A DNA stretch of 64,000 bases. Origin: JBPOJN01 sp052033505. GTDB lineage: Bacteria; UBA10199; JACPAL01; GCA-016699445. Positions within the stretch are counted from its first letter, which is position 1, and every line of letters starts with the position of its first letter. The notes under the pieces were generated by a model. It did no database searches, was not told where the DNA came from, and saw nothing but the letters and a program-made list of their open reading frames with translations. Made by a program: the position numbers and the translations under genes. The stretch covers positions 13,460 through 77,459 of the forward strand of contig JBPOJN010000002.1 in the NCBI GenBank assembly GCA_052033505.1. Reading direction: 5' to 3'. Positions 26,845-35,326 of the stretch are shown here, piece by piece.

Positions 26845-28824
26845 CTACTTCGCTTTTGATCCACTGGCGATTTGCGGACGGTCTAGGGTGAGGATTGAAA
26901 GTCCTGAAGGATCGCTGGCGGCGAGTAGCATCCCATGGGATTCGACGCCCCTGATTTTTGCGGGTTTGAGGTTTGCGATCAGCACGATCTTTTTGCCGAT
27001 CAATTCTTCACAGGTATAATTCTGTGCGATGCCGGAGACGATTTGGCGGGTTTCTCCGCCTAAGTCGAGTTGGAGTTTGAGCAGCCGGTCGGCGCCTTCG
27101 ACCTTTTCCGCCTGTTTGACCTCAGCGATGCGCAGGTCGATTTTGGCGAAGTCGGCGATGTCTATTAATTCGGTAGTGGTCGTTGCAGCTTCCATTTTCT
27201 TATCTCCAGTAGGTGAAGCCCTCTCTCCCATGGGGGGAGAGGGTTGGGGTGAGGGGGTTATTGCCGAGGGGGCAAGTTCAATCCGCGGAAAAATCGGCTG
27301 ACCCGCCCCGACTTTTAAATCAGGCGTGGCGGACCAGGCGATGTTTTTGAAATTTTGGTTTTTGAAATCTTTGAGGCCCAATTGTTCCCATATCTTTTGG
27401 GCCGATCCGGGGATGAACGGGGAGACTAAGACCGCGATGTTCCGGACTGTATCCAGCACATTGTATAAGACGCGCTGGATATCGGATTTCTTGTTTTCCT
27501 TCTCCAATTTCCAGGGCGCACACGTGTCGATGTATTTGTCGGCCGCCGCTACTACTTCCCAGATCGCGGCCAAGGCCTTGTGGAAATTTACGTCGCCGGA
27601 TTTTTCATAATCCATTTCCTGGCGTACTTTTCCCAGGACGCCTTCGGCCATGGTTTTCAATTTTCCGTCTTCTTCGTTCGCGGCCGTAACTTCCGGTTTG
27701 GAAACGGCTCCGTCCAAGTATTTCGTCGCCATGCCGAGCGTGCGGTTGAGCAGGTTGCCCAGATCGTTCGCGAGGTCGCTGTTGAAGCGCTTGATGAAAT
27801 TATCCCAGGTGAAATCCCCGTCGGAGCCGAAGCTCGATTCGCGCAGCAAGTAGTAGCGCAAGGCGTCCGCCCCGTATTTCGGCACGATATCGAGAGGCGT
27901 TACGACGTTCCCCAGGCTCTTACTCATTTTTTCGCCTTTTAAATACACGAAGCCGTGTCCGAAGACGGTTTGCGGCAACGGAAGTCCTGCACTGATGAGC
28001 ATCGCAGGCCAGATCACGCAGTGGAAGCGCGTGATGTCTTTACCCACGACATGGAGATCCGCGGGCCACAGCCTTCGGCGGTTTTCTTTTTCCTTTTCGG
28101 TAGTTCCACCGAACCCGATGGCGCTCAAATAATTCACCAACGCGTCAAACCAGACGTAGACCGCGTGCGAAGGTTTGTCGGGAAACGGGATACCCCAGGC
28201 CAAATTCGCGCGCGAAACGCTGATGTCTTGAAGCTCCGTCTCGACGAAGCGCACGACTTCGTTCCTACGGATCTTTGGTAGGATGAAATCGGGATGGTCT
28301 TCGTAATATCGGAGCAGCCGCTCGCGGTAGGCGGACAGGCGGAAGAAGAAATTCTTTTCCTTGAGCCATTTGGGCTTCGTCTTGTGATTCGGGCAGAGGC
28401 CGTCGACCAAGTCTTTTTCGGTCTGGAAGGCCTCGCAGGACTCGCAGTACCAGCCTTCGTATTCTTTCTCGAAGATGTCGTCGGGATTGTTCTTGCGCAC
28501 TATGTCGATGAACGCCTTCACGCCCGCGTGATGCCGCGGCTCGGAGGTCTGGATGAAATCGTCGTAAGAAATATCGAGCGACTTCCAGATTGATTCGAAC
28601 TTCCCGCGCATATCGTCGCAGTATTTTTTCGGATCGAGACCGTTCTTGTCGGCTTCCTTTTTGACGTTTGCGCTGTGCTCGTCGTTGCCCATCTGTAAGC
28701 GGACGTCATAGCCGTCGAGCCGCTTGAAGCGCGCGATCGCATCGGCCGCGACCTTTTCATAGGCCGTGCCGAGATGCGGGAGGCTGTTGACGTAGTCGAT
28801 GGCGGTGGTGATGTAGAATTTCAT
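26845..28824 (-). CDS. metG: Methionyl-tRNA synthetase
   Basis: 659 residues, starting at the ATG at 28824 (MKFYITTAIDYVNSLPHLGT), 16 bases after holB. It charges tRNA-Met. The HIGH-like motif is PHLG (16-19), and KMSKS is at 299-303. The zinc knuckle holds Cys127, Cys130, Cys144 and His147. The anticodon-binding part follows to about 515. A Pro-rich linker (about 520-545) is coded by a REP-like palindrome, and residues about 550-655 form the extra tRNA-binding (Trbp111/EMAP-like) domain, which also promotes dimerisation. The gene sits in the tmk-holB-metG order seen in many bacteria. Confidence 0.97.
   Translation of the reverse strand: MKFYITTAIDYVNSLPHLGTAYEKVAADAIARFKRLDGYDVRLQMGNDEHSANVKKEADKNGLDPKKYCDDMRGKFESIWKSLDISYDDFIQTSEPRHHAGVKAFIDIVRKNNPDDIFEKEYEGWYCESCEAFQTEKDLVDGLCPNHKTKPKWLKEKNFFFRLSAYRERLLRYYEDHPDFILPKIRRNEVVRFVETELQDISVSRANLAWGIPFPDKPSHAVYVWFDALVNYLSAIGFGGTTEKEKENRRRLWPADLHVVGKDITRFHCVIWPAMLISAGLPLPQTVFGHGFVYLKGEKMSKSLGNVVTPLDIVPKYGADALRYYLLRESSFGSDGDFTWDNFIKRFNSDLANDLGNLLNRTLGMATKYLDGAVSKPEVTAANEEDGKLKTMAEGVLGKVRQEMDYEKSGDVNFHKALAAIWEVVAAADKYIDTCAPWKLEKENKKSDIQRVLYNVLDTVRNIAVLVSPFIPGSAQKIWEQLGLKDFKNQNFKNIAWSATPDLKVGAGQPIFPRIELAPSAITPSPQPSPPMGERASPTGDKKMEAATTTTELIDIADFAKIDLRIAEVKQAEKVEGADRLLKLQLDLGGETRQIVSGIAQNYTCEELIGKKIVLIANLKPAKIRGVESHGMLLAASDPSGLSILTLDRPQIASGSKAK
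27219..27256. repeat. REP-like palindromic element inside metG
   Basis: The sequence CCCTCTCTCCCATGGGGGGAGAGGG (split: left arm CCCTCTCTCCC, right arm GGGGGGAGAGGG) is followed by TTGGGGTGAGGGGG. It looks like the widespread bacterial palindromic repeats with a CCCTCTCCC...GGGAGAGGG core plus a GGGTGAGGG tail. It lies in frame and is translated as the linker PSPQPSPPMGER between the anticodon-binding and C-terminal tRNA-binding domains. Confidence 0.6.
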
Positions 28825-28840
28825 AATCCAGAAGCTCGGG

Positions 28841-29704
28841 TTATTGGAGTAATTGGGAGAAAAGCCTCTCGAGCGCAAGCGTCTTGTTCACGTTGCCTTC
28901 GATCGCGCGTTCCGTTTCCAATATCAGGTCCATGTTCTCGAAAACCTCTTCGGCTGATTTCCGTGCCGACAATTTTTTAAGTTTTTCCCGGGCCTGCGGC
29001 AGGATCGTGTGCGTGACGGCGTCTTCGGGGGAGGTGAGGGTCAAGACCGACAGGTCCCTCCACAACGCTTTCAACGTCTCGAAAAGATCCGCCATCCGGT
29101 CGCCTTGCGAGGACAGCGACTCCGCAAGCAAGGACGCGGTCGCGAAAGGTTTTCCGGTTTGAAAAAAGAGGGGGGAGAGTTCGTTCTCCCAGGCCGTATA
29201 AAGTGTCTCGAAATTCTGAAGCAGCCGCTCGCGCGGAATCGACAATTGCAACCGCTGGCAACGCGAGCGTATCGTCGCCAGAACTTCGTCGGGTCGCCGC
29301 GTCGTCAATATAAAGACCGTTGTTTCGGACGGCTCTTCCAGGGTTTTGAGCAGGGCATTCGCCGCACCGACCGTCATGAGATCAATGTCTTCGATCAGTA
29401 CGACGATGCGCGCGGCTTGGAAGGGTTTCAGCGAAAGTCGCGAGATCAAATCACGGACGCTTTCGATCTTAATGGCGTTTTTTTCGGGCCCAATCCTCAA
29501 AAAATCCGGATGATGTGTCAACGGACTGCCGAGGGCGCTTTCGGCTAGGCTCTCGGAGTCGGCTTGGAGCGTTTCCGCATCGGCTCCGCAGAGCAGCAAG
29601 GCTTGCGGAGTTTTTTGCGAAGCGTCGCTAAATCTTTTTTTCCAGAGCGCGACCGAGGTTTCGGCTGACGTCATGGAAGATGGCTTCTGGGGATCGACGG
29701 GCAT
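28841..29704 (-). CDS. holB: DNA polymerase III delta-prime subunit
   Basis: About 287 residues. It is part of the clamp loader that places the sliding clamp on DNA. Typical AAA+ delta-prime features: QALLLCGADAETL in place of an active P-loop (no GKT, as usual for delta-prime), HPDFLRIGPE, IKIESVRDLISRLSLKPFQA, VLIEDIDLMTVGAANALLKTLEEP and IRSRCQRLQL. The start is uncertain. The ATG at 29704 has AAGG six bases before it; ATGs at 29740 and 29674 are alternatives. In each case the gene overlaps the end of tmk, and metG follows after 16 bases. No zinc-binding Cys cluster is present, unlike E. coli HolB. Confidence 0.85.
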   Translation of the reverse strand: MPVDPQKPSSMTSAETSVALWKKRFSDASQKTPQALLLCGADAETLQADSESLAESALGSPLTHHPDFLRIGPEKNAIKIESVRDLISRLSLKPFQAARIVVLIEDIDLMTVGAANALLKTLEEPSETTVFILTTRRPDEVLATIRSRCQRLQLSIPRERLLQNFETLYTAWENELSPLFFQTGKPFATASLLAESLSSQGDRMADLFETLKALWRDLSVLTLTSPEDAVTHTILPQAREKLKKLSARKSAEEVFENMDLILETERAIEGNVNKTLALERLFSQLLQ

Positions 29705-30299
29705 CGAGGACCTTAAAGCGGTTCTTATCTTGGCGCGCAAGGCTTAAGAAGCCTTGGCGGACTCTTTCGTGAAACCGCTTCGACTCGAGATCAATACGGT
29801 CCATGGCCCGGGAACGGGAACGCGCGCGCCGCAATCCTTCCGTGACGGGCAGATCGAAAAGAAACGTAAGATGCGGAAGGAGTCCACCAGAGGCGATGCG
29901 ATTCAAGGCGACGATTCTGGCGACCGGAAGCCCGCGCCCATAACCCTGGTAAGCCACCGTCGAATCGGTAAAGCGGTCACAGAGGATGATCGCTTTACGA
30001 CGCAAAGCCGGTCGTAAGACGTCTTCGACATGATCCCGTCGTGCGGCCTCATACAAAAAAAGCTCCGTCTCCGGGTCTATGCGCGAAGAAATGGTCAGTA
30101 ATTTTTCCCGGATCCGATCCGCCAGCGGTGTTCCCCCGGGCTCCCGCGTGAGCAAGATCTCACGGTCAGGCAGGCGGGATCGAAGCCACTCATAGGCCTT
30201 CTGGATCTGGGTCGATTTTCCCGACCCTTCGACGCCCTCAAAGGTGACGAAAACACCCGTAAAGGACTTTTTGTTTTTAGGAGTGCGCTTTTGAGGCAT
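29628..30299 (-). CDS. tmk: Thymidylate kinase
   Basis: 223 residues. It phosphorylates dTMP to dTDP using ATP. The P-loop EGVEGSGKST lies at about 19-28, followed by LLTREPGGTPLADRIRE (dTMP-binding DR(E)PGG motif), then DRFTDSTVAYQGYGRGL (substrate recognition) and a basic lid (RRARSRSRAM). The N-terminal extension MPQKRTPKNKKSF is slightly longer than usual. First gene of the tmk-holB-metG run. Confidence 0.95.
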   Translation of the reverse strand: MPQKRTPKNKKSFTGVFVTFEGVEGSGKSTQIQKAYEWLRSRLPDREILLTREPGGTPLADRIREKLLTISSRIDPETELFLYEAARRDHVEDVLRPALRRKAIILCDRFTDSTVAYQGYGRGLPVARIVALNRIASGGLLPHLTFLFDLPVTEGLRRARSRSRAMDRIDLESKRFHERVRQGFLSLARQDKNRFKVLDARRSPEAIFHDVSRNLGRALEKKI

Positions 30300-30485
30300 T
30301 ATAAGGAGATAGGTGTTTCTCGAAAAAACTGAATTATTTCAATGGTTTTTAGAGATTTGACCCCATGCGTCCAAAAAACATCCTGGGAAAACTTCAAAAA
30401 AAGGAATAAAATCAAGCCTCTTGGCAACTTGTGCGGGCGGGGTCTTCGATAATTCCCGGACAAGGGCTAAACTTAAGGAGATTTT

Positions 30486-30707
30486 ATGGCGATCGAACAG
30501 ATCCGAAATCAGAAAAGTGCCGAGTCTGCAGCCGCCGTTTCTTTCGGTGCCGGCGTCGCCAATGACAATCAGAAAAATCCCGTGATCGAAAGGTCCGATG
30601 CGAAGGCCGAGGCCGTTGTGAAAGCCGCTTTTCAGAGCTTGATCCGTCCCAATGATAATAAAGTTATTTCTTTCCCGGTCGCCGGCCTGTTCGCGAAGAA
30701 AAAGTAA
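30486..30707 (+). CDS. Small conserved-looking protein, 73 aa
   Basis: Preceded by AAGGAGATTTT and an ATG, so expression is likely. A soluble, Ala/Asn/Lys-rich protein with no signal, probably partly disordered (SAESAAAVSFGAGVANDNQKN). No family recognised. Convergent with the RES toxin gene, whose stop lies three bases beyond its own. The 186-base region before it carries the divergent promoters of this gene and tmk. Confidence 0.55.
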   Translation: MAIEQIRNQKSAESAAAVSFGAGVANDNQKNPVIERSDAKAEAVVKAAFQSLIRPNDNKVISFPVAGLFAKKK

Positions 30708-30709
30708 GT

Positions 30710-31438
30710 CTAACCCTTCGGCCAGTACACTTCGTTTCCGTCCTTCCCCAGTACGCATTTCACGCACAAGAGATGTCCATGGTCTTTCCGTATGATTTTC
30801 CGGTCGAAGATCGGCGTGCACACGCCTTGTTCCCGCCGTGCGGACGGGGCGCGTAGAAGTTGAGCGCCTTGATCATGGCATTGGATCGCCAAGCTTTGAC
30901 AATAGGGATAGCCGGATTCTTCCCCGGGATTTTCCTGAGAAAGCAGCTTCCTGCGTTCGAGATTTTTTTGCTCCGCGGCACTCAGCAGATCTACCGCCTT
31001 GTCCGTCACCAATCTTAAGGAAACGATCTTGAGATCGATCGAGACGGGGCCCCGCGCGATCTCTTCCTTCATGAAAATTCGTTTGTGGTAGAGCGATTCG
31101 GCGACCGACGTGTCTTTCGTTTCGGCGGCATAGAGCACGGGGAAGCTTCCGTCCGAATAGCGGCTTTTATACCAATTTTGCGGCAAAAATTTCGACGAGA
31201 TTTCTTCTTGGATGATCTGATCCGTCGATCGTCCCAAGACCCTTTCCAGCCGATCCATGGTTTCCGGAAAATTTTCGCAGTAATAATTCGACTTCAACCC
31301 CTCGCGTTCGCGCGCGTCGTCGAGCAAATCGTCGAAGAGTTCCTGTGAGGGATGGGCGGTCGAGAACGCGCGGAAGGCGTCCCTGTCGTAGGTGACGAAA
31401 TCGAAAACAAAGGGCTTATCTTCAACGAGTGCGTTCAT
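30710..31438 (-). CDS. RES-domain toxin
   Basis: 242 residues. The RES domain is recognisable by its conserved Arg, Tyr and Glu: SRYSDGSFPVLYAAETKDTSVAESLYH gives Arg93, Tyr103 and Glu114 (cited here in two pieces: SRYSDGSFPVLYAA and KDTSVAESLYH). RES proteins of toxin-antitoxin systems destroy NAD+, stopping growth. The flanks (first 80 and last 100 residues) are longer than in the shortest RES toxins. Its start overlaps the end of the antitoxin gene by 17 bases. Confidence 0.85.
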   Translation of the reverse strand: MNALVEDKPFVFDFVTYDRDAFRAFSTAHPSQELFDDLLDDAREREGLKSNYYCENFPETMDRLERVLGRSTDQIIQEEISSKFLPQNWYKSRYSDGSFPVLYAAETKDTSVAESLYHKRIFMKEEIARGPVSIDLKIVSLRLVTDKAVDLLSAAEQKNLERRKLLSQENPGEESGYPYCQSLAIQCHDQGAQLLRAPSARREQGVCTPIFDRKIIRKDHGHLLCVKCVLGKDGNEVYWPKG

Positions 31439-31826
31439 GGTCTAAGTACCGCCGGATCGCGGAGATGCCAGTCTTGCCGTCGGTGAGCATGATGTCCAAG
31501 GCGGAGTGTCCGCCGAAGCGTTCGCGCGGGACCTTGATCCAGCGGTAAACTAAGTCACGCTGGTTCGGAAATAAGATGCGTAGGGATTTGTGGATGTTCA
31601 GCAGGTCTTGGACCCTTTCGAATTTATCGCGATCAAAGGGTAGGGAGTGGCCTTTGTACAGATTGTCGATGCGGGTGCGGTGGATTTTATAGCTCCAGCC
31701 CAAGAGCTGCGCGATTTCTTCGTTCGAGAGTTCCCAGTGCTCCATCAAACGGCAAAACGCCTTGCTGAAAACGGGATGTTTCTCTGCGTTCGTCACGGAT
31801 TCAGGTTCCGGAATCACAAGTCCCAT
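31422..31826 (-). CDS. Xre/MbcA/ParS-type antitoxin
   Basis: 134 residues. The N-terminal part (about 20-75) looks like a helix-turn-helix (WELSNEEIAQLLGWSYKIHRTRIDNLYKG; only the first part is the HTH core). The C-terminal part HKSLRILFPNQ...WIKVPRERFGG.SALDIMLTDGKTGISAIRRYLD is the DUF2384 (MbcA/ParS) toxin-binding domain, with its usual LF, W, FGG and D residues. It should bind the RES toxin's active-site cleft and repress the operon. The order is antitoxin first. The promoter region (31840-32000) is very AT-rich. Confidence 0.85.
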   Translation of the reverse strand: MGLVIPEPESVTNAEKHPVFSKAFCRLMEHWELSNEEIAQLLGWSYKIHRTRIDNLYKGHSLPFDRDKFERVQDLLNIHKSLRILFPNQRDLVYRWIKVPRERFGGHSALDIMLTDGKTGISAIRRYLDHERTR

Positions 31827-32009
31827 AGGAAAAGCTTAGGATAAAAACAGTGTCTTTTCAAGCGTTAATTAATAAATTAAATATAAGTATATGATATTAT
31901 TAATAATAAAATATGTGTTTTTATACATTATAAACAAAAAGAGATAAGTTGGAGTTTTAGATTGTTGCAGGAGACGCTTTCGCTTAGGAAGGAGCCATCA
32001 GGAGAAAAC

Positions 32010-32435
32010 ATGAAAAAATTTCTGACGATGGCAATGCTGAGTTTGTCCGCTTTGTTTTTAAAAACCGCTCCGGCGGGTGCCGCTCCCGTGACGACGCCGA
32101 CAGGTCTTCAATATACGGATGTCAAAGTCGGTACCGGTGCCGAAGCCGCCGCGGGCAAGGTCGTGTCCGTGCATTATACCGGTTGGCTCAATGATAAAGG
32201 CGCGAAGGGTAAGAAGTTCGACAGCTCTCTCGATCGCAAAATGGCTTTTGAATTCCCCCTGGGAGCGCATCGCGTGATCGCCGGTTGGGACGAAGGTGTC
32301 GCCGGTATGAAAGTGGGCGGCAAGAGGACGTTGATGATCCCGGCAAAATTAGGCTACGGGCCGCGCGGCGCGGGAGACGTGATCCCGCCGAACGCCGATC
32401 TCATCTTCGACGTGGAACTCCTGGCGGTAAAATAG
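32010..32435 (+). CDS. Exported FKBP-type peptidyl-prolyl isomerase
   Basis: 141 residues from the ATG at 32010, with AGGAGA just before it. Signal peptide of about 25 residues ends in TAPAGAAPV. One complete FKBP domain follows (about 30-141): LQYTDVKVGTGAEAAAGKVVSVHYTGWL, FDSSLDRKMAFEFPLGAHRVIAGWDEGVAGMKVGGKRTLMIP and GYGPRGAGDVIPPNADLIFDVEL. It would speed folding of proteins in the periplasm. Other in-frame starts upstream do not extend a better signal. Convergent with dacB. Confidence 0.93.
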   Translation: MKKFLTMAMLSLSALFLKTAPAGAAPVTTPTGLQYTDVKVGTGAEAAAGKVVSVHYTGWLNDKGAKGKKFDSSLDRKMAFEFPLGAHRVIAGWDEGVAGMKVGGKRTLMIPAKLGYGPRGAGDVIPPNADLIFDVELLAVK

Positions 32436-32458
32436 CTGGGGAATAAAAGTGAAGCGGC

Positions 32459-33682
32459 TTATTTCTGGCCGGAATTGTTCAAGCCCGCGTAGAGCAAGCG
32501 TCCCAATTTAAACTTATAATCGAAGGGCACGTTGTCGTTGACCAAGATCGCGAAGCGCGCGTGCTTTCCGTCGGGAAGCGGCATGTAGCCCGCGAGCGTG
32601 TTGACGCCCGTGAGCGTGCCCGTCTTGGCCCGGAATTTCCCGCCTTCTTCCTCGGGTAAGAGATCCGAGTTCGGCTCGAAAAATTTTAAGAGATTTACCA
32701 TCTCGCGCGCGGTGACGTGGTTCTTGCGCGAAAGCCCCGCGCCTTCGTGCACGGAGAAATCCGACCAGCCGACGTCTTTTTTCAGAAAGTCGCTCAAAAC
32801 GCGCTGACCTTTTTCGACCGTCGCTGGGGCTCCATAAACGTGAGCTCCCACGGTGAGGAAGACTTGGTTCGCCATGAAATTAGTCGAGAACTTCAGCAGT
32901 TCCCGCACGACGTCTTCCAGGCGGCGCGAAGAAAGGTGATGATAGAGCAGATCGGAGCCTTCGGGCGTTTCCGCGATTTCGAATTTCTCTTCGACGTTCA
33001 CGCCTTCTTTTTTCAGGAATTCCGCCATGAGCTCGCCGGCATAGCGAGCGCCGCGGCGGGGATCTTGGCCGATGTTGATACGCTGCTTGCCGCTGCCGAG
33101 TTTCGCGGCTGCTTCGCGCGCGGTCGAGGTCAGGGGTGTTTGCGGCTCTGCGGAATAGAGTGCGGCGCGAGGGCCGGAGCCCATTTTATGCACGTTGATC
33201 GTATTAAAATTCGCGATCAAGGCCCCGTTCAAGGCGTCGTAGGGATTCGGGGAATTCGCCGTGCCGTCGATGACGAGATTTTTATCGAAGTAAGAGGTGT
33301 CGAGCACGATGCCACGGAAGGATTTAAGGGTTTTCGCGGTTTTTGCAATTTCATGCGCGGCCTGTGCCAGTTCTTCGGAAACCAAAAAAGGATCGCCCGC
33401 GCCGCGGATCACGAGACGGCCGTCGCGGGTGAGCAGGAAATCCGTAACATAGCGGAAATCGCGTCCCAGGACCTTGATCGCGCAGGCGGCGGTCGCGACT
33501 TTCATGGTGGAAGCAGGGATCATCGCATCGTCCGTGCGGTGGGCGATCAAAGGCTTCCCCTCTGAATCCTCGGCGTAAACGGCGCCGTTTTTCAAGGATT
33601 GGATAAAACCAGGTTTCCAGGGTTGGCCCCAGGCGATGCCGGGAAGAAAAGTCGTCAGGATGACTAGGGTACTAAATCTCAC
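32459..33682 (-). CDS. dacB: D-alanyl-D-alanine carboxypeptidase / endopeptidase (PBP4)
   Basis: 407 residues. Start is the GTG at 33682, which overlaps the dsbA-like stop codon (GTGA), followed by VRFSTLVILTTFLPGIAWG, a signal peptide; a longer reading frame upstream lies in another gene and lacks a signal. Penicillin-binding-protein motifs: SxxK at Ser58-Lys61 (PASTMK), STN (KFSTNFM) and KTG (FRAKTGTLTG). As a low-molecular-mass class C PBP, it removes the terminal D-Ala and cuts peptide cross-links in peptidoglycan. Translation is coupled to the disulphide-isomerase-like gene upstream. Confidence 0.93.
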   Translation of the reverse strand: MRFSTLVILTTFLPGIAWGQPWKPGFIQSLKNGAVYAEDSEGKPLIAHRTDDAMIPASTMKVATAACAIKVLGRDFRYVTDFLLTRDGRLVIRGAGDPFLVSEELAQAAHEIAKTAKTLKSFRGIVLDTSYFDKNLVIDGTANSPNPYDALNGALIANFNTINVHKMGSGPRAALYSAEPQTPLTSTAREAAAKLGSGKQRINIGQDPRRGARYAGELMAEFLKKEGVNVEEKFEIAETPEGSDLLYHHLSSRRLEDVVRELLKFSTNFMANQVFLTVGAHVYGAPATVEKGQRVLSDFLKKDVGWSDFSVHEGAGLSRKNHVTAREMVNLLKFFEPNSDLLPEEEGGKFRAKTGTLTGVNTLAGYMPLPDGKHARFAILVNDNVPFDYKFKLGRLLYAGLNNSGQK

Positions 33683-34410
33683 GGAGCTTTTTCCAGGAGC
33701 TTGTCGATCACTTCCTTGAACGAAGCGAAAGGGCGCGCGCCTTTGAGAGCGACGCCGTTGAGGAAGAAGGCTGGGGTGCCGGTCGCGCCACTGCTGCGCG
33801 TGAATTCGATGTCTTTGTTGATCTGAGCCTCGTATTTGTTCGATTTCCAATCGGCCTTGAATTTAGCCATGTTCAGGCCGATTTTCTGGGCGATTTTTTC
33901 GATGCCTTGGTCGGTGGCTACGTCGGCTTGATTTTCGAACATCGCATCGTGCATTTGCCAGAACTTGCCTTGCTCGTTCGCGGCGAGTGACGCCTTGGCG
34001 GCAGACATGGCATTTTTATGCATAGGCAAAGGGTTTTGGCGGAAGGCGAACTTCACCTTGCCGGGATAGGCCTTCATGATTTCATCCAATGTCGGGACGA
34101 CGCGTTTGCAGAACGGGCATTGGAAGTCGGAGAAGATGACCATTGTGATCGGAGCGCCCGCGTCGCCTTTGACCGGAGCGTTGTTCAGGTCGACGGGGAT
34201 GGCCGCTTTGATTCTGTCTTCCAAGGGAAGTTCGGGAGGATTTCTCTTCCTGGAAATTTCCTGGAGTTTCTTTTCGAGGTTCTTGTCGAGATAGTCTTCG
34301 ACGGCTTTTTGGATCTGTATGGGGCTGGGTTTGCATCCGGCGATCAGGCCCGAGATCATCACAAGCGAAAGCAGGGCGAAAAACACTTTGGAAACGAAAC
34401 CATTCCGCAT
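33679..34410 (-). CDS. DsbA-family lipoprotein thioredoxin-fold protein
   Basis: 243 residues from the ATG at 34410, with AAGGAG nine bases before it. Lipoprotein signal with LIAGC (Cys26). A charged helical stretch (about 35-75) precedes the DsbA-like domain: the Cys98-Pro-Phe-Cys101 active site in FSDFQCPFCKRVVP and the cis-Pro loop TGTPAFFLNG near residue 215. It makes or reshuffles disulphide bonds in the periplasm. Coupled by four overlapping bases to dacB; divergent from the aldo/keto reductase gene with only about 34 bases between, so promoters overlap. Confidence 0.9.
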   Translation of the reverse strand: MRNGFVSKVFFALLSLVMISGLIAGCKPSPIQIQKAVEDYLDKNLEKKLQEISRKRNPPELPLEDRIKAAIPVDLNNAPVKGDAGAPITMVIFSDFQCPFCKRVVPTLDEIMKAYPGKVKFAFRQNPLPMHKNAMSAAKASLAANEQGKFWQMHDAMFENQADVATDQGIEKIAQKIGLNMAKFKADWKSNKYEAQINKDIEFTRSSGATGTPAFFLNGVALKGARPFASFKEVIDKLLEKAP

Positions 34411-34444
34411 ATACAGTCTCCTTGATTTTGAAAGCGGTATATTA

Positions 34445-35314
34445 ATGAGATATCGGGAACTAGGAAAGACAAATGTTTCGGTGAGCGCCTTGGGTCTTGG
34501 CGCCATGCCCTTGTCGCTGGACGAAAGGCCTGAAGAGGCCGATGCGGTGCGGGTCATTCACCACGCGCTGGATTTAGGGGTGACGTTGATCGATACCGCG
34601 GATGCTTATTGTCTCGACGAAAAAGACAAACATCATAATGAACGCCTCATCGCGAAGGCCTTAGCGGATTATCCGGGCGACGCCTCGAGCGTGATCGTTG
34701 CCACCAAAGGCGGTTTGATGCGCCCGAAGGGGGACTGGACTACCAACGGCGATCCCAAACATATCGCGAAAACAATACGGGAAAGTTACGAGGCTTTGGG
34801 CGGCAAGAAGCCCATCCCGCTCTGGCAGCTCCACGCGGTCGATCCGCGCTTTTCGATCGAAGATACACTGAAGCCTGTCCGCGAGGCGGTCGATGAGGGC
34901 CTGATCCGTTTCGTGGGGTTGTCGAACGTCGGTGTGAAAGACATCGAATCCGCGCGAAACGTCGTCAGCGTCGTTTCGATCCAAAACCGCTTCAATCCTT
35001 GGGACCGCAGCGTGGAAAAAAACGGAGTTTTGAATCTTTGTGAAAAAGAAAAAATGACGTTCTTCCCCTGGAGCCCGGTCGGCGGATGGCAGAATTATAA
35101 AAAAGTCTCGGAGCACCCGACGTTTTTGGCGATCGCCCGCAAGTATCAGGTTTCCCCGTACCAAGTGGTCTTGTCATGGCTGATGTCTAAATCCCCGGCC
35201 GTCTTGCCGATCCCGGGCGCGAGCCGGACGGCGAGTATCGAGGATTCGGTCAAAGCCGTCGATTTCAATTTGCTTCCGGAAGAAGTCCGGGCCGTGGACC
35301 AGGCGGCGGTGTAA
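34445..35314 (+). CDS. Aldo/keto reductase
   Basis: 289 residues from the ATG at 34445 (MRYRELGKTNVSVSALGLG). The TIM-barrel aldo/keto reductase family reduces carbonyl compounds with NADPH. Catalytic tetrad: Asp and Tyr in DTADAY, Lys in VIVATKGG, His in WQLHAVD. C-terminal cofactor-binding segment: IPGASRTASIEDSV. Somewhat shorter than many relatives, but complete. Substrate unknown. Confidence 0.92.
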   Translation: MRYRELGKTNVSVSALGLGAMPLSLDERPEEADAVRVIHHALDLGVTLIDTADAYCLDEKDKHHNERLIAKALADYPGDASSVIVATKGGLMRPKGDWTTNGDPKHIAKTIRESYEALGGKKPIPLWQLHAVDPRFSIEDTLKPVREAVDEGLIRFVGLSNVGVKDIESARNVVSVVSIQNRFNPWDRSVEKNGVLNLCEKEKMTFFPWSPVGGWQNYKKVSEHPTFLAIARKYQVSPYQVVLSWLMSKSPAVLPIPGASRTASIEDSVKAVDFNLLPEEVRAVDQAAV

Positions 35315-35326
35315 GTTAGGTTCGTA

